This document shows, piece by piece, positions 1 to 7,275 of a DNA stretch of 7,690 bases (its first letter is position 1; each line of letters begins with the position of its first letter). Made by a program: the position numbers and the translations under genes. The notes below the pieces were generated by a model. It saw nothing but the letters and a program-made list of their open reading frames with translations, was not told the DNA's origin and searched no databases. The DNA comes from Gammaproteobacteria bacterium. Lineage in GTDB: Bacteria > Pseudomonadota > Gammaproteobacteria > Pseudomonadales > Halieaceae. The stretch spans positions 1-7,690 of the forward strand of contig JAOUDU010000115.1 in assembly GCA_029859085.1 (NCBI GenBank), written 5' to 3'.

Positions 1-496
1 TACTGCGAACAAAGGCACCGGCAAGCCCCTGGATACCATAGGAACCAGCCTTGTCCCAGGGTTCATCGGTGGCGAGATAGGCTTCGCACAGCGCCCGGGT
101 CAACTGGATAAATTCCACGTCGGTGGCCACGAGCTCGCAACTCGTGCGGTCGCCGCGCTGCAGGCATACGGCTGTCAGCACCAGGTGGCTGCGGCCACTG
201 AGCATCGCCAGCATGGCGAGGCCGTCGAAATGATCGACCGGTTTGCCCAGCACCTCGTCGTCCAGCACCACGACCGTGTCCGCGGCGAGTACGGCGCGAT
301 CGACTTCGGTGTACCGGGAGGCGACTCGCGAGGCCTTCTCCCGCGCCATGCGCTCCACATAGACCGCCGGGGTTTCGCCGGGCCTGCGGCTTTCATCGAT
401 ATCCGCCGGGTCACAGGTAAAGCGAACCCCGAGTTGCTCCAGTAATTCCCGCCGGCGCGGTGAAGCCGATGCCAGCACCAGGTCTGCCGCGATCAC
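1..496 (-). CDS. maf: Maf/YhdE-type nucleoside triphosphate pyrophosphatase (3' end cut off)
   Basis: The 165 visible codons read as a Maf protein of the YhdE subfamily. These cytoplasmic enzymes hydrolyse dTTP, UTP and some modified nucleotides to monophosphate plus pyrophosphate, a house-cleaning role also linked to septum formation. Seen directly: the N-terminal substrate loop SASPRRRELL (residues 10-19), DIDES (32-36), the core motif AADTVVVLDDEVLGKP (71-86) with the likely catalytic Asp73, and EPWDKAGSYGIQGLAG near residues 145-160. Family members run to about 195 residues, so roughly 30 C-terminal residues lie beyond the window. The start is GTG at 496. An in-frame stop at 505-503 leaves no earlier start, and the mreD stop is one base upstream, so translation is probably coupled to mreD. 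No convincing Shine-Dalgarno is present. The family call is firm; the dTTP/UTP specificity rests on overall similarity to YhdE. Confidence 0.95.
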   Translation of the reverse strand, partial: MIAADLVLASASPRRRELLEQLGVRFTCDPADIDESRRPGETPAVYVERMAREKASRVASRYTEVDRAVLAADTVVVLDDEVLGKPVDHFDGLAMLAMLSGRSHLVLTAVCLQRGDRTSCELVATDVEFIQLTRALCEAYLATDEPWDKAGSYGIQGLAGAFVRS

Positions 497-497
497 C

Positions 498-986
498 TCA
501 GGTCACCATATACTGCCGCCGCAGGCGCCGCAGCGTGTAAAGCACCACCGGCCACAACAGGGCGCTGGTGACTGCCGGCAGCAGAAACAGGGGCGCAGGC
601 CCGCCGATACCCTCCAGGTTCTGCACCCACTGGCAAACCAGCTGGTTGATGCCAACCAGGACAAACACCGTGCCGGCCTGCTGCAATACGCTGAACACGC
701 GCAGGCGCTGGTACAGGGTGAGACTCAGGAGGGCGACCACCACCAGGGAAAAAGCGTTCTGACCCAGCACCGCTCCCTCCAGCGTGTCCAGCAGGACGCC
801 CGCGACAAGGGCGGTGAATATCCCCACCCGATGGGGCAGGGCGATCGCCCAGTAAATGAGCACCAGCGCGACCCACTCCGGGCGGGCCCACATCAGCCAC
901 AGCGGCATCGGTGCCACTGCAAGCACATAGGCCGCCACGAAAGAGGTGAGAATCAACCAATAGCCATGGGCTCCCTGCGGTACCAC
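498..986 (-). CDS. mreD: Rod shape-determining membrane protein MreD
   Basis: A 162-residue, very hydrophobic protein, the same length as E. coli MreD. MreD is an inner-membrane protein of the elongasome; with MreC it links cytoplasmic MreB to the PBP2-RodA peptidoglycan synthase. Family hallmarks visible are a first membrane segment at about residues 10-32 (WLILTSFVAAYVLAVAP), the conserved RPEWVALVLIYWAIALPHRVG block (about 35-55), further helices to about residue 150, and a basic C-terminus (RRLRRQ). The start is GTG at 986, three bases after the mreC stop, with only a weak GGA upstream, so coupling to mreC is likely. The stop is followed one base later by the maf GTG. Confidence 0.95.
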   Translation of the reverse strand: MVPQGAHGYWLILTSFVAAYVLAVAPMPLWLMWARPEWVALVLIYWAIALPHRVGIFTALVAGVLLDTLEGAVLGQNAFSLVVVALLSLTLYQRLRVFSVLQQAGTVFVLVGINQLVCQWVQNLEGIGGPAPLFLLPAVTSALLWPVVLYTLRRLRRQYMVT

Positions 987-989
987 CGG

Positions 990-1880
990 TCAGGGTTCCG
1001 CTTTGGCGTCATTGGCGTCATCGGCGGCGGGGGATGCGCTGGCCTCGGCCGCACCCGTGGTGTGGGTGGCAAACACCAGCAGGACATGGCGACTGCGGTC
1101 CAGTGCGGCACTGGGCCTGGCCGCGACGTGGGCGAACATCTTGCCGGGGTCCCGTTCGATCTCGGTGACCACCGCCACCGGGTAGCCGCCGGGAAAACGC
1201 CCACCCAGTCCGGATGTCACCAGCAGGTCCCCGACCTCGATGTCGGTGGTGGCGGACACATGGCGGATCTCGAGGGAGCCCAGGGAGCCGGTACCCTCGG
1301 CAATCGCCCGCACGCCGTTGCGATTGACCTGGACCGGGATGGAGTGGGTCGCATCAGTAATGAGCAGGGCACGGGAAGTGGTATCGCTTACCTCCACGAC
1401 CTGGCCCATCAGCCCGTCGGCGTCGATCAGGGGCTGGCTGACGAAAACCCCGTCCGCCCGACCTTTATTCAACACCAGCTGGTGCCGGACAGGATCCGGG
1501 GATACGCCGATCAGTTCCGCCACCAGCACGTCGTCACGCAGCATTGCGGTCGAGTTCAACAAGCCCCGCAGGCGCACATTTTCCGCCTGCAGTGCAGCCA
1601 TTTGCTGGGAGCGCCCCTGCAATACCAGGTTCTCGTGGGCGAGTCGCTCGTTTTCCTCCAGTACCCGGGTGCGGGACTGCAGGTGCAGCTCGCTCCAGTC
1701 GCGAAAGCGCAGCGGCAGGTCCGCCAGCCAATAGATGGGGGCTTCCAGCGTATCCAGCACGGAACGGGTGGTTTCCAGGCGCTTGTAGCGCAGGTCGGCA
1801 GTAATCAGGCTGAGGATAACCAAAATCGCCAGCAGCAGGCGCAGCCCGACCGTAGACTCTTTGACGAATAGCGGCTTGAT
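990..1880 (-). CDS. mreC: Rod shape-determining protein MreC, probable ATC start
   Basis: A 296-residue MreC, a bitopic inner-membrane protein with a periplasmic body that binds PBP2 and MreD in the elongasome. It has a short cytoplasmic N-terminus (KPLFVKE), a membrane helix at about residues 12-28 (GLRLLLAILVILSLITA), a coiled coil at about 64-108 (LEENERLAHENLVLQ and following), and the two-part beta domain. The beta domain carries the hallmark blocks LLITDATHSIPVQVNRNGVR and VTSGLGGRFPGGYPVAVVTE. The tail is Ala/Asp-rich and low in complexity. The frame has no ATG, GTG or TTG between its upstream stop (1892-1890) and a TTG at 1823, which lies inside the membrane helix and cannot be the true start. 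ATC at 1880 aligns with Met1 of E. coli MreC (MKPIF versus IKPLF) and lies six bases after GAGGG. A base error turning ATG into ATC would look the same. Confidence 0.9.
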   Translation of the reverse strand: MKPLFVKESTVGLRLLLAILVILSLITADLRYKRLETTRSVLDTLEAPIYWLADLPLRFRDWSELHLQSRTRVLEENERLAHENLVLQGRSQQMAALQAENVRLRGLLNSTAMLRDDVLVAELIGVSPDPVRHQLVLNKGRADGVFVSQPLIDADGLMGQVVEVSDTTSRALLITDATHSIPVQVNRNGVRAIAEGTGSLGSLEIRHVSATTDIEVGDLLVTSGLGGRFPGGYPVAVVTEIERDPGKMFAHVAARPSAALDRSRHVLLVFATHTTGAAEASASPAADDANDAKAEP

Positions 1881-1886
1881 GTTTAG

Positions 1887-1891
1887 CCCTC
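1887..1891 (-). promoter_or_regulatory. mreC ribosome binding site (GAGGG) that decides the start
   Basis: On the minus strand GAGGG is followed by the six bases CTAAAC and then ATC (1880-1878). Spacing and strength are those of a good Shine-Dalgarno site for initiation at the ATC. The site overlaps the in-frame TGA at 1892-1890, which closes the mreC frame upstream, so no earlier start is possible. Confidence 0.7.
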
Positions 1892-1904
1892 AGTAAATGG
1901 GGTC

Positions 1905-1925
1905 GGCCCGCCCGGACAGCGGGCC
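1905..1925 (-). other. mreB-mreC intercistronic stem-loop
   Basis: A perfect 7-bp G+C stem (GGCCCGC / GCGGGCC) with a 7-base loop lies between the mreB stop and the mreC ribosome site. No T-run follows on the minus strand, so it does not look like a full intrinsic terminator. It could stabilise the upstream mreB mRNA, mark a processing site, or cause partial attenuation that keeps MreC and MreD below MreB. These roles are inference; only the inverted repeat is observed. Confidence 0.55.
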
Positions 1926-1939
1926 TTCCATGCAAAGCC

Positions 1940-2986
<1,047 letters not shown>

Positions 2987-3142
2987 CTACCTTCTGAGTA
3001 CAACGGGGAACTCCGGTGCGGAGTCCTGCATGCTTCCCTACGCTCCGCCTCCAGGTCATTAGCGGTAACCTGGATGGGCCGGGAAAAGCCCTGAATTTGC
3101 TGTGGCGACAGTTGTTTTCTTGGAGTTGTGGTTTTTCCGGCA

Positions 3143-3171
3143 ACTGTACCAACCGCGGGGATTTTGGGCAA
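3143..3171 (-). promoter_or_regulatory. Candidate sigma-70 promoter of mreB
   Basis: On the minus strand TTGCCC (-35, 3171-3166) is followed by a 17-base spacer and TACAGT (-10, 3148-3143), preceded by TGG as in an extended -10. Four of six bases match consensus in each box. Transcription would begin near 3136, giving an mreB leader of about 160 bases. This is the best match seen in the gap, judged by eye. Confidence 0.4.
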
Positions 3172-3179
3172 GGCGCAAA

Positions 3180-3188
3180 TGTGATAAC
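3180..3188 (+). promoter_or_regulatory. Weak extended -10 candidate for gatC
   Basis: TGTGATAAC resembles an extended -10 (TGn followed by GATAAC, four of six to consensus). No good -35 lies 16-18 bases upstream. If used, transcription would start near 3195 and place a stem-loop in a leader of about 40 bases. Only a weak proposal. Confidence 0.22.
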
Positions 3189-3204
3189 TTTACGCCCCCG
3201 CTGC

Positions 3205-3223
3205 CCAGAGGGTGGCCCTCCGG
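3205..3223 (+). other. Stem-loop in the gatC leader
   Basis: GAGGG (3208-3212), loop TGG, CCCTC (3216-3220) form a perfect 5-bp stem. After one A/C mismatch it is extended by CC/GG at 3205-3206 and 3222-3223. It ends 11 bases before the gatC ATG. No T-run follows. The only purine-rich stretch near the gatC start is sequestered in this stem. Confidence 0.4.
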
Positions 3224-3234
3224 TCTTAAATACC

Positions 3235-3522
3235 ATGGCAATTGGGCAAGACGAGATAGAAAAGATAGCCGAGCTCGCGCGTATTCGAATTGCGCCCGAC
3301 CAGATTGGCGACGTTACCCGGCGAATTACCGATATCCTGGGCATGGTGGACCAGCTGCAGGCCGCGGATACAAAGGATGTGGAGCCCATGGCCAACCCCC
3401 TCGACGCGGTGCAGCGCCTGCGGGCCGATGAGGTCACCGAGGAAAATCGAAGGGAGGCTTTCCAGGCGATCGCACCCGCCGTGGAGAACGGGCTCTACCT
3501 TGTGCCCCGGGTAGTCGAATAG
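3235..3522 (+). CDS. gatC: Asp/Glu-tRNA amidotransferase subunit C (GatC)
   Basis: A 95-residue GatC, the usual family length. GatC wraps around GatA and GatB and stabilises the GatCAB complex, which converts Glu-tRNA(Gln) and/or Asp-tRNA(Asn) to the amide form. Family features seen: helical N-terminus EIEKIAELARI (7-17), VDQLQAADTKDVEP, the linker PLDAVQRLRADEVTEE, and the typical C-terminus AIAPAVENGLYLVPRVVE. ATG at 3235 is chosen from family length and alignment. It lacks a clear Shine-Dalgarno (TCTTAAATACC precedes it). An in-frame GTG at 3181 has AAGG seven bases upstream and would add 18 residues with no family resemblance. The gap to gatA is 30 bases. Confidence 0.95.
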   Translation: MAIGQDEIEKIAELARIRIAPDQIGDVTRRITDILGMVDQLQAADTKDVEPMANPLDAVQRLRADEVTEENRREAFQAIAPAVENGLYLVPRVVE

Positions 3523-3552
3523 CGGCGCTCGAAACCGCAACAGGATCTTTGC

Positions 3553-5019
3553 ATGCATGACAAATCCGTCGCCCAGCTGATCGCGGGGCTACACGCCAGG
3601 CAGTTTTCCAGCGTCGAGCTAAGCCGTTGTTTTCTCGACAGGATTGGCCGGCTCGATGGCGCCATTAACAGCTTCATCACGGTGGATGAGAGCGCGGTCC
3701 TGGCCGCCGCCGGGGCTGCCGATCAGCGCATAGCCGCTGGCGGGGCCGCCCCCCTGACGGGTATTCCCATCGCCCACAAGGACATTTTCTGTACTGACGG
3801 CATGCGCACCAGCTGCGGCTCGCGCATGCTGGACAACTTCGTCCCGCCCTACGACGCCACCCTGATCGGCAAATTCAGGCGGGAGGGCGCGATCATCCTC
3901 GGCAAAACCAATATGGACGAGTTCGCGATGGGCTCCTCCAATGAAAGCAGCTACTACGGCCCGGTCAGCAACCCCTGGGACAAGCGCCTGGTGCCGGGCG
4001 GCTCCTCCGGCGGGTCCGCCGCGGCCGTCGCGGCAATGCTGGCCCCGGCGGCCACCGGCACGGACACCGGCGGCTCCATCCGCCAACCCGCCGCCTTCTG
4101 CGGCATCACCGGCATCAAGCCCACCTATGGCCGGGTTTCCCGCCTGGGCATGGTCGCCTTCGCCTCCAGCCTCGACCAGGCCGGCCCGATGGCCCGCAGC
4201 GCCGAGGACTGTGCCCTGCTGCTCAACTGCATGGCCGGCCACGACCCGCTGGACTCCACCTCCTCCGAACTGCCCGCCGAGGACTACTGCGCCCGGCTGG
4301 ACAACTCCCTGGAAGGCCTGCGCATCGGCCTGCCGCGGGAGTATTTTGGCGAGGGGCTGGCGGCGGACACCGCACGGCATATAGATAGCGCACTCCGGGA
4401 GCTGGAGGCGCAGGGCGCAACACTGGTCGAGGTATCCCTCCCCCACAGCCACCTGACTATCCCCGCCTACTACGTGATTGCCCCGGCGGAGGCCTCCACC
4501 AACCTGTCGCGCTTTGACGGTGTGCGCTACGGCCACCGCTGCAAGGATCCCGTCGACCTGCATGACCTGTACACCCGCACCCGGGAGGAGGGCTTTGGCG
4601 CCGAGGTAAAACGCCGCATCCTGGTGGGCACCTACGCCCTCTCGGCGGGCTACTACGACGCCTATTACAAGAAGGCACAGCAGGTGCGGCGCCTGATCAA
4701 GCAGGATTTCACCGACTGTTTCGAGCAGGTGGACATCATCGCCGGGCCCACCACCCCCGGCCCCGCCTTCGCGCTGGGCGCGAAATCCGATGACCCGGTG
4801 GCCATGTACCTGGAGGATATCTATACCCTCGCGGTCAACCTCGCGGGGCTGCCGGGGATGTCCATCCCCGCCGGCTTCGTCGACGGCAAGCCGCTGGGCC
4901 TGCAACTGATCGGCCGACACTTCGACGAGGCGCGCCTGCTGAATGTCGCGCACCGCTTCCAGCAGGCGACCGACTGGCACCTGCAGCGGCCGCCGGACCC
5001 GGCCGGGGAGGAAAGCTGA
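3553..5019 (+). CDS. gatA: Asp/Glu-tRNA amidotransferase subunit A (GatA), amidase
   Basis: A 488-residue amidase-signature protein. GatA hydrolyses glutamine and passes ammonia through a tunnel to GatB for tRNA amidation. The Ser-cisSer-Lys triad is present: Lys76 in [10 protein letters not shown], Ser151 in [13 protein letters not shown], and nucleophile Ser175 in [12 protein letters not shown]. Their spacing (75 and 24 residues) equals that of S. aureus GatA as I recall it (K79, S154, S178). [14 protein letters not shown] and [11 protein letters not shown] follow, and the C-terminal [14 protein letters not shown] block is typical. The length is normal. AGGA lies seven bases before ATG. The stop overlaps the gatB ATG by one base (TGATG), so GatA and GatB are translationally coupled. 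Confidence 0.98.
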   Translation: MHDKSVAQLIAGLHARQFSSVELSRCFLDRIGRLDGAINSFITVDESAVLAAAGAADQRIAAGGAAPLTGIPIAHKDIFCTDGMRTSCGSRMLDNFVPPYDATLIGKFRREGAIILGKTNMDEFAMGSSNESSYYGPVSNPWDKRLVPGGSSGGSAAAVAAMLAPAATGTDTGGSIRQPAAFCGITGIKPTYGRVSRLGMVAFASSLDQAGPMARSAEDCALLLNCMAGHDPLDSTSSELPAEDYCARLDNSLEGLRIGLPREYFGEGLAADTARHIDSALRELEAQGATLVEVSLPHSHLTIPAYYVIAPAEASTNLSRFDGVRYGHRCKDPVDLHDLYTRTREEGFGAEVKRRILVGTYALSAGYYDAYYKKAQQVRRLIKQDFTDCFEQVDIIAGPTTPGPAFALGAKSDDPVAMYLEDIYTLAVNLAGLPGMSIPAGFVDGKPLGLQLIGRHFDEARLLNVAHRFQQATDWHLQRPPDPAGEES

Positions 5020-6461
5020 TGCAGTGGGAAACCGTCATCGGGCTGGAAGTGCACCTGCAGCTTGCCACGCGCTCCAAGATTTTTTCCGGCTCAGCCACCA
5101 CCTTCGGCGCCGAGCCCAACACCCAGGCCAGCGCGGTCGACCTGGCGATGCCGGGCATGCTGCCGGTGCTGAACGCGAAGGCCGTGCGCTATGCCGTGAT
5201 GTTCGGCCTGGGCATCGGCGCGGACATAGGCCGGCGCTCGGTCTTTGATCGCAAGAACTACTTCTACCCGGACCTGCCCAAGGGCTACCAGATCAGCCAG
5301 TTCGAGGCTCCCATCGTCGGCCGCGGCAACTTCGAAATCCAGCTCGACGACGGCAGCACGCGATCCATCGGCATTACCCGCGCGCACCTGGAAGAGGATG
5401 CGGGTAAATCCCTGCACGAGGATTTCCACGGCCAGACCGGCATCGACCTCAACCGCGCCGGCACCCCGTTGCTGGAGATCGTCTCCGAACCGGACCTGCG
5501 CAATGCCGCCGAGGCGGTGGCCTACCTGAAAGCACTGCACAGCCTGGTGACTTACCTGGGTATCTCCGACGGCAATATGGCGGAGGGCTCAATGCGCTGC
5601 GATATCAATATCTCACTGCGCCCGGTGGGTTCCGACACACTGGGCACCCGGGCGGAGATCAAGAACGTCAACTCCTTCCGCTTCGTCGAGAAGGCCATAC
5701 GCCACGAGTTCGAGCGGCAGGTGGAGATCCTCGAGGACGGCGGCAGAATCGTGCAGGAAACCCGGCTCTACGACGCCGACCTGGACGAGACCCGACCGAT
5801 GCGCAGCAAGGAAGTGGCAAACGACTATCGCTACTTCCCCGAGCCGGACCTGCTGCCGGTGGTTATCGATGAAGCCTATATCGAATCGGTTCGGGCCGAG
5901 CTGCCGGAACTGCCTGTGCAGAAACGCCACCGCTTCGTCGACCAGTATGGCCTCAGCGGCTACGACGCGAATGTGCTGGCCGACAGCCGTGAGCTGGCGG
6001 ACTACTTTGAAGCCGTGGTCGCCGCCTGTGGCGACGCCAAGATCGCCGCCAACTGGGTGCAGGTGGAACTGCTGGGCCAGCTGAACCGGGGCGAGCTCGC
6101 CCTGGGCGACTGCCCGGTCTCCGCCACCGCCCTGGGCGGCCTGATCGGGCGTATCCTCGATAACAGCATCTCCGGCAAGATCGCCAAGCAGGTCTTCGAG
6201 GCGATGTGGCAGGGCGAGGGCAGAGCCGACGAGATCATCGAGGCCCGGGGCCTGAAGCAGGTGAGCGACAGCGGCGAGCTCGAGGCGATGGTCGAGCAGG
6301 TGATCGCCGCCAGCCCCGGCCAGGTGGAGCAGTACCTGGCCGCCGACGAGGACCGGCGCAAGAAACTGGTGGGCTTCTTTGTCGGCCAGGTGATGAAACT
6401 GTCAAAGGGCCAGGCCAACCCGCAGATGGTCAATGAACTGCTGGCTAAAAAGCTGGTTTGA
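5019..6461 (+). CDS. gatB: Asp/Glu-tRNA amidotransferase subunit B (GatB), kinase and tRNA-binding subunit
   Basis: A 480-residue GatB. It binds the mischarged tRNA, phosphorylates the side-chain carboxylate with ATP and transfers ammonia delivered from GatA. Seen: N-terminal IGLEVHLQL (7-15), the cradle motif [19 protein letters not shown] (76-94), [11 protein letters not shown] (123-133), GatB signature [16 protein letters not shown] (144-159), [20 protein letters not shown] (179-198), [17 protein letters not shown] (211-227) and [14 protein letters not shown] (268-281). A helical YqeY-like tRNA-binding tail covers about 331-478 and ends in [10 protein letters not shown] strong GGGGAGG lies seven bases before the ATG, inside the end of gatA. 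With gatC and gatA in the same operon, all three subunits are present; whether Gln-tRNA or Asn-tRNA is the main product cannot be read from this window. Confidence 0.98.
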   Translation: MQWETVIGLEVHLQLATRSKIFSGSATTFGAEPNTQASAVDLAMPGMLPVLNAKAVRYAVMFGLGIGADIGRRSVFDRKNYFYPDLPKGYQISQFEAPIVGRGNFEIQLDDGSTRSIGITRAHLEEDAGKSLHEDFHGQTGIDLNRAGTPLLEIVSEPDLRNAAEAVAYLKALHSLVTYLGISDGNMAEGSMRCDINISLRPVGSDTLGTRAEIKNVNSFRFVEKAIRHEFERQVEILEDGGRIVQETRLYDADLDETRPMRSKEVANDYRYFPEPDLLPVVIDEAYIESVRAELPELPVQKRHRFVDQYGLSGYDANVLADSRELADYFEAVVAACGDAKIAANWVQVELLGQLNRGELALGDCPVSATALGGLIGRILDNSISGKIAKQVFEAMWQGEGRADEIIEARGLKQVSDSGELEAMVEQVIAASPGQVEQYLAADEDRRKKLVGFFVGQVMKLSKGQANPQMVNELLAKKLV

Positions 6462-6474
6462 GGGGAGTGACACG

Positions 6475-6765
6475 GTGAGAAAGGACAAGGAAAAGGTACT
6501 GGATGAGGTGTGGACCGAGGACCACGTCAGGAGTTTCCTGCAGGTGCGCCCCCACGACGGCTCGGACGAGAATTTCCACATGTTGCTGAAGGCCTACCAG
6601 AGCATGCGGGCGGATGACTTCGAGCTCTTCGTGGGGTTTTTCACCGCGGAAAAGCGCGATCTGAACGCCACCGGTCGCGACGGGCGCTCTGTCCTCGACA
6701 TCGTGAAGACCCATCGGCACGGGGCGGAGTACGCCGAGATTCTTGTTGCTGCGGGCGCTGTATAG
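6475..6765 (+). CDS. PA4642-like small acidic protein, function unknown
   Basis: A 96-residue soluble protein starting at GTG 6475, chosen because AGGGGAG (6461-6467) lies seven bases upstream. An upstream in-frame ATG at 6433 lies within gatB and lacks such a site. From memory it resembles the small PA4642 family of Pseudomonas and relatives: a basic start (RKDKEKVLDEVWTE), a helical middle (FHMLLKAYQSMRADDFELFVGFF), and an end like half an ankyrin repeat (RDLNATGRDGRSVLDIV through YAEILVAAGA). No signal peptide, membrane segment or catalytic motif is seen. It begins 13 bases after gatB and is probably the last gene of that transcript. A link to amidotransferase function is untested. Confidence 0.8.
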   Translation: MRKDKEKVLDEVWTEDHVRSFLQVRPHDGSDENFHMLLKAYQSMRADDFELFVGFFTAEKRDLNATGRDGRSVLDIVKTHRHGAEYAEILVAAGAV

Positions 6766-6782
6766 TTCTTTTTGCTTCCAGT

Positions 6783-7013
6783 GCCGGTCTCCGTCCGGCG
6801 GGGTGTCCCGAAAAGGCCGTAGCTGTTTCGTAATCCTGCGCCGGTCGCCGACCGGTGGGGGGGTGTCCCGCAACGGCCACAGCTGCCTCATAATCCTGCG
6901 CCGGTCGCCGACCGGTGGGGTGTCCCGCAACGGCCACAGCTGCCTCGTAATCCTGCGCCGGTCGCCGACCGGTACGTCTTCCCGAAACGGCCACAGCTGC
7001 CTCATAATCCTGC
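6783..7013 (+). repeat. 57-base tandem repeat array (four units)
   Basis: The units begin at 6783, 6840, 6900 and 6957, with lengths 57, 60, 57 and 57; the second has three extra Gs. Each opens with GCCGGTCGCCGACCGG or a variant, then a GTGTCCCG block, then GGCCACAGCT, and ends TAATCCTGC. By hand comparison units 2 and 3 differ by one substitution plus the GGG insertion, unit 4 matches unit 3 at 50/57, and unit 1 matches unit 3 at 48/57. Units 2-4 carry a perfect palindrome CCGGTCG-C-CGACCGG. A fifth start (7014-7055, 34/42 to unit 3) is the left end of the palindromic element that follows. The inner units look recently amplified. Confidence 0.9.
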
Positions 7014-7016
7014 GCC

Positions 7017-7201
7017 GGTCCCCACCCGTTGAGGTGTCCCGAAAAGGCCGCAGCTCCGCAAACAAAAGTGGCTGCTGCGCAACTCGACCAAAATTGCTGC
7101 GCAATTTTCGGGACTCGGACAGTGCTCGCAGAAAGCCCCACTTGTGTTTGCTGCGCTAAGCGCGACCTGATTTTTTCGGGACACCTCACCGGGCGGAGAC
7201 C
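7017..7201 (+). repeat. Structured palindromic element, copy 1 (185 bases)
   Basis: A nested near-palindrome. P1, the 29-base terminal inverted repeats (7017-7045 / 7173-7201), has 3 mismatches, and its inner 15 bases GAGGTGTCCCGAAAA pair perfectly. P2 is GGCCGC (7046-7051) with GCGACC (7162-7167), one mismatch. P3 is a 14-base stem (7058-7071 / 7138-7151) with one mismatch. P4 is the hairpin AAAATTGC-TGC-GCAATTTT (7090-7108). Unpaired core segments lie at 7072-7089 and 7109-7137. No protein is encoded and no clear target-site duplication is visible. In size and form it recalls palindromic intergenic repeats such as ERIC or YPAL, but I do not recognise the sequence. It is oriented as the tandem units on its left. 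Confidence 0.85.
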
Positions 7202-7275
7202 TAACAGAGTCCGATCAATGAGATTTTTTGGTTTGTGGGCACGATTGGGTTGACCCTTTAGTGTGCGCATTGCCA
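7202..7275. other. Unique spacer between the two inverted elements
   Basis: A 74-base, comparatively AT-rich stretch between the two element copies. No gene, promoter or repeat homologous to the elements was found in it. It would form the loop if the two copies paired with each other. Confidence 0.5.

Noticed and set aside
990..1823. mreC starting at TTG 1823
   Set aside because: This start lies in the middle of the single membrane helix and would delete the conserved cytoplasmic KPLF segment; upstream codons clearly continue MreC.
1534..1935. 133-codon minus-strand frame starting between mreB and mreC
   Set aside because: It lies in another frame over mreC, whose sequence matches the family throughout; there is no sign of a second protein.
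3016..3234. N-terminal extension of GatC to 168 residues
   Set aside because: The frame is open but upstream residues show no GatC resemblance, and the family is about 95 residues long, matching the ATG at 3235.
3619..4980. 453-codon minus-strand open frame opposite gatA
   Set aside because: It is a shadow of GC-rich gatA, whose catalytic residues and full-length family match settle the coding strand.
6783..7013. CRISPR array
   Set aside because: The units are directly contiguous and the whole 57 bases repeat; there are no unique spacers between short conserved repeats.
6743..7159. Plus-strand open frame of 138 codons across the tandem repeats
   Set aside because: It starts with a TTG inside the preceding gene, has no ribosome site, is made of the 19-codon repeat, and runs into a palindromic element. 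Minus-strand frames are equally open, which points to repeat length rather than coding.
7017..7201. Insertion sequence or MITE with a target duplication
   Set aside because: Terminal inverted repeats exist, but there is no transposase and no matching direct repeats flank either copy, so mobility cannot be claimed; listed as a repeat instead.
6445..7270. Two long minus-strand open frames (219 and 209 codons) across the repeats
   Set aside because: They run antisense into the small protein gene and gatB end, consist mainly of repeat translation, and have no recognisable domain or start site.
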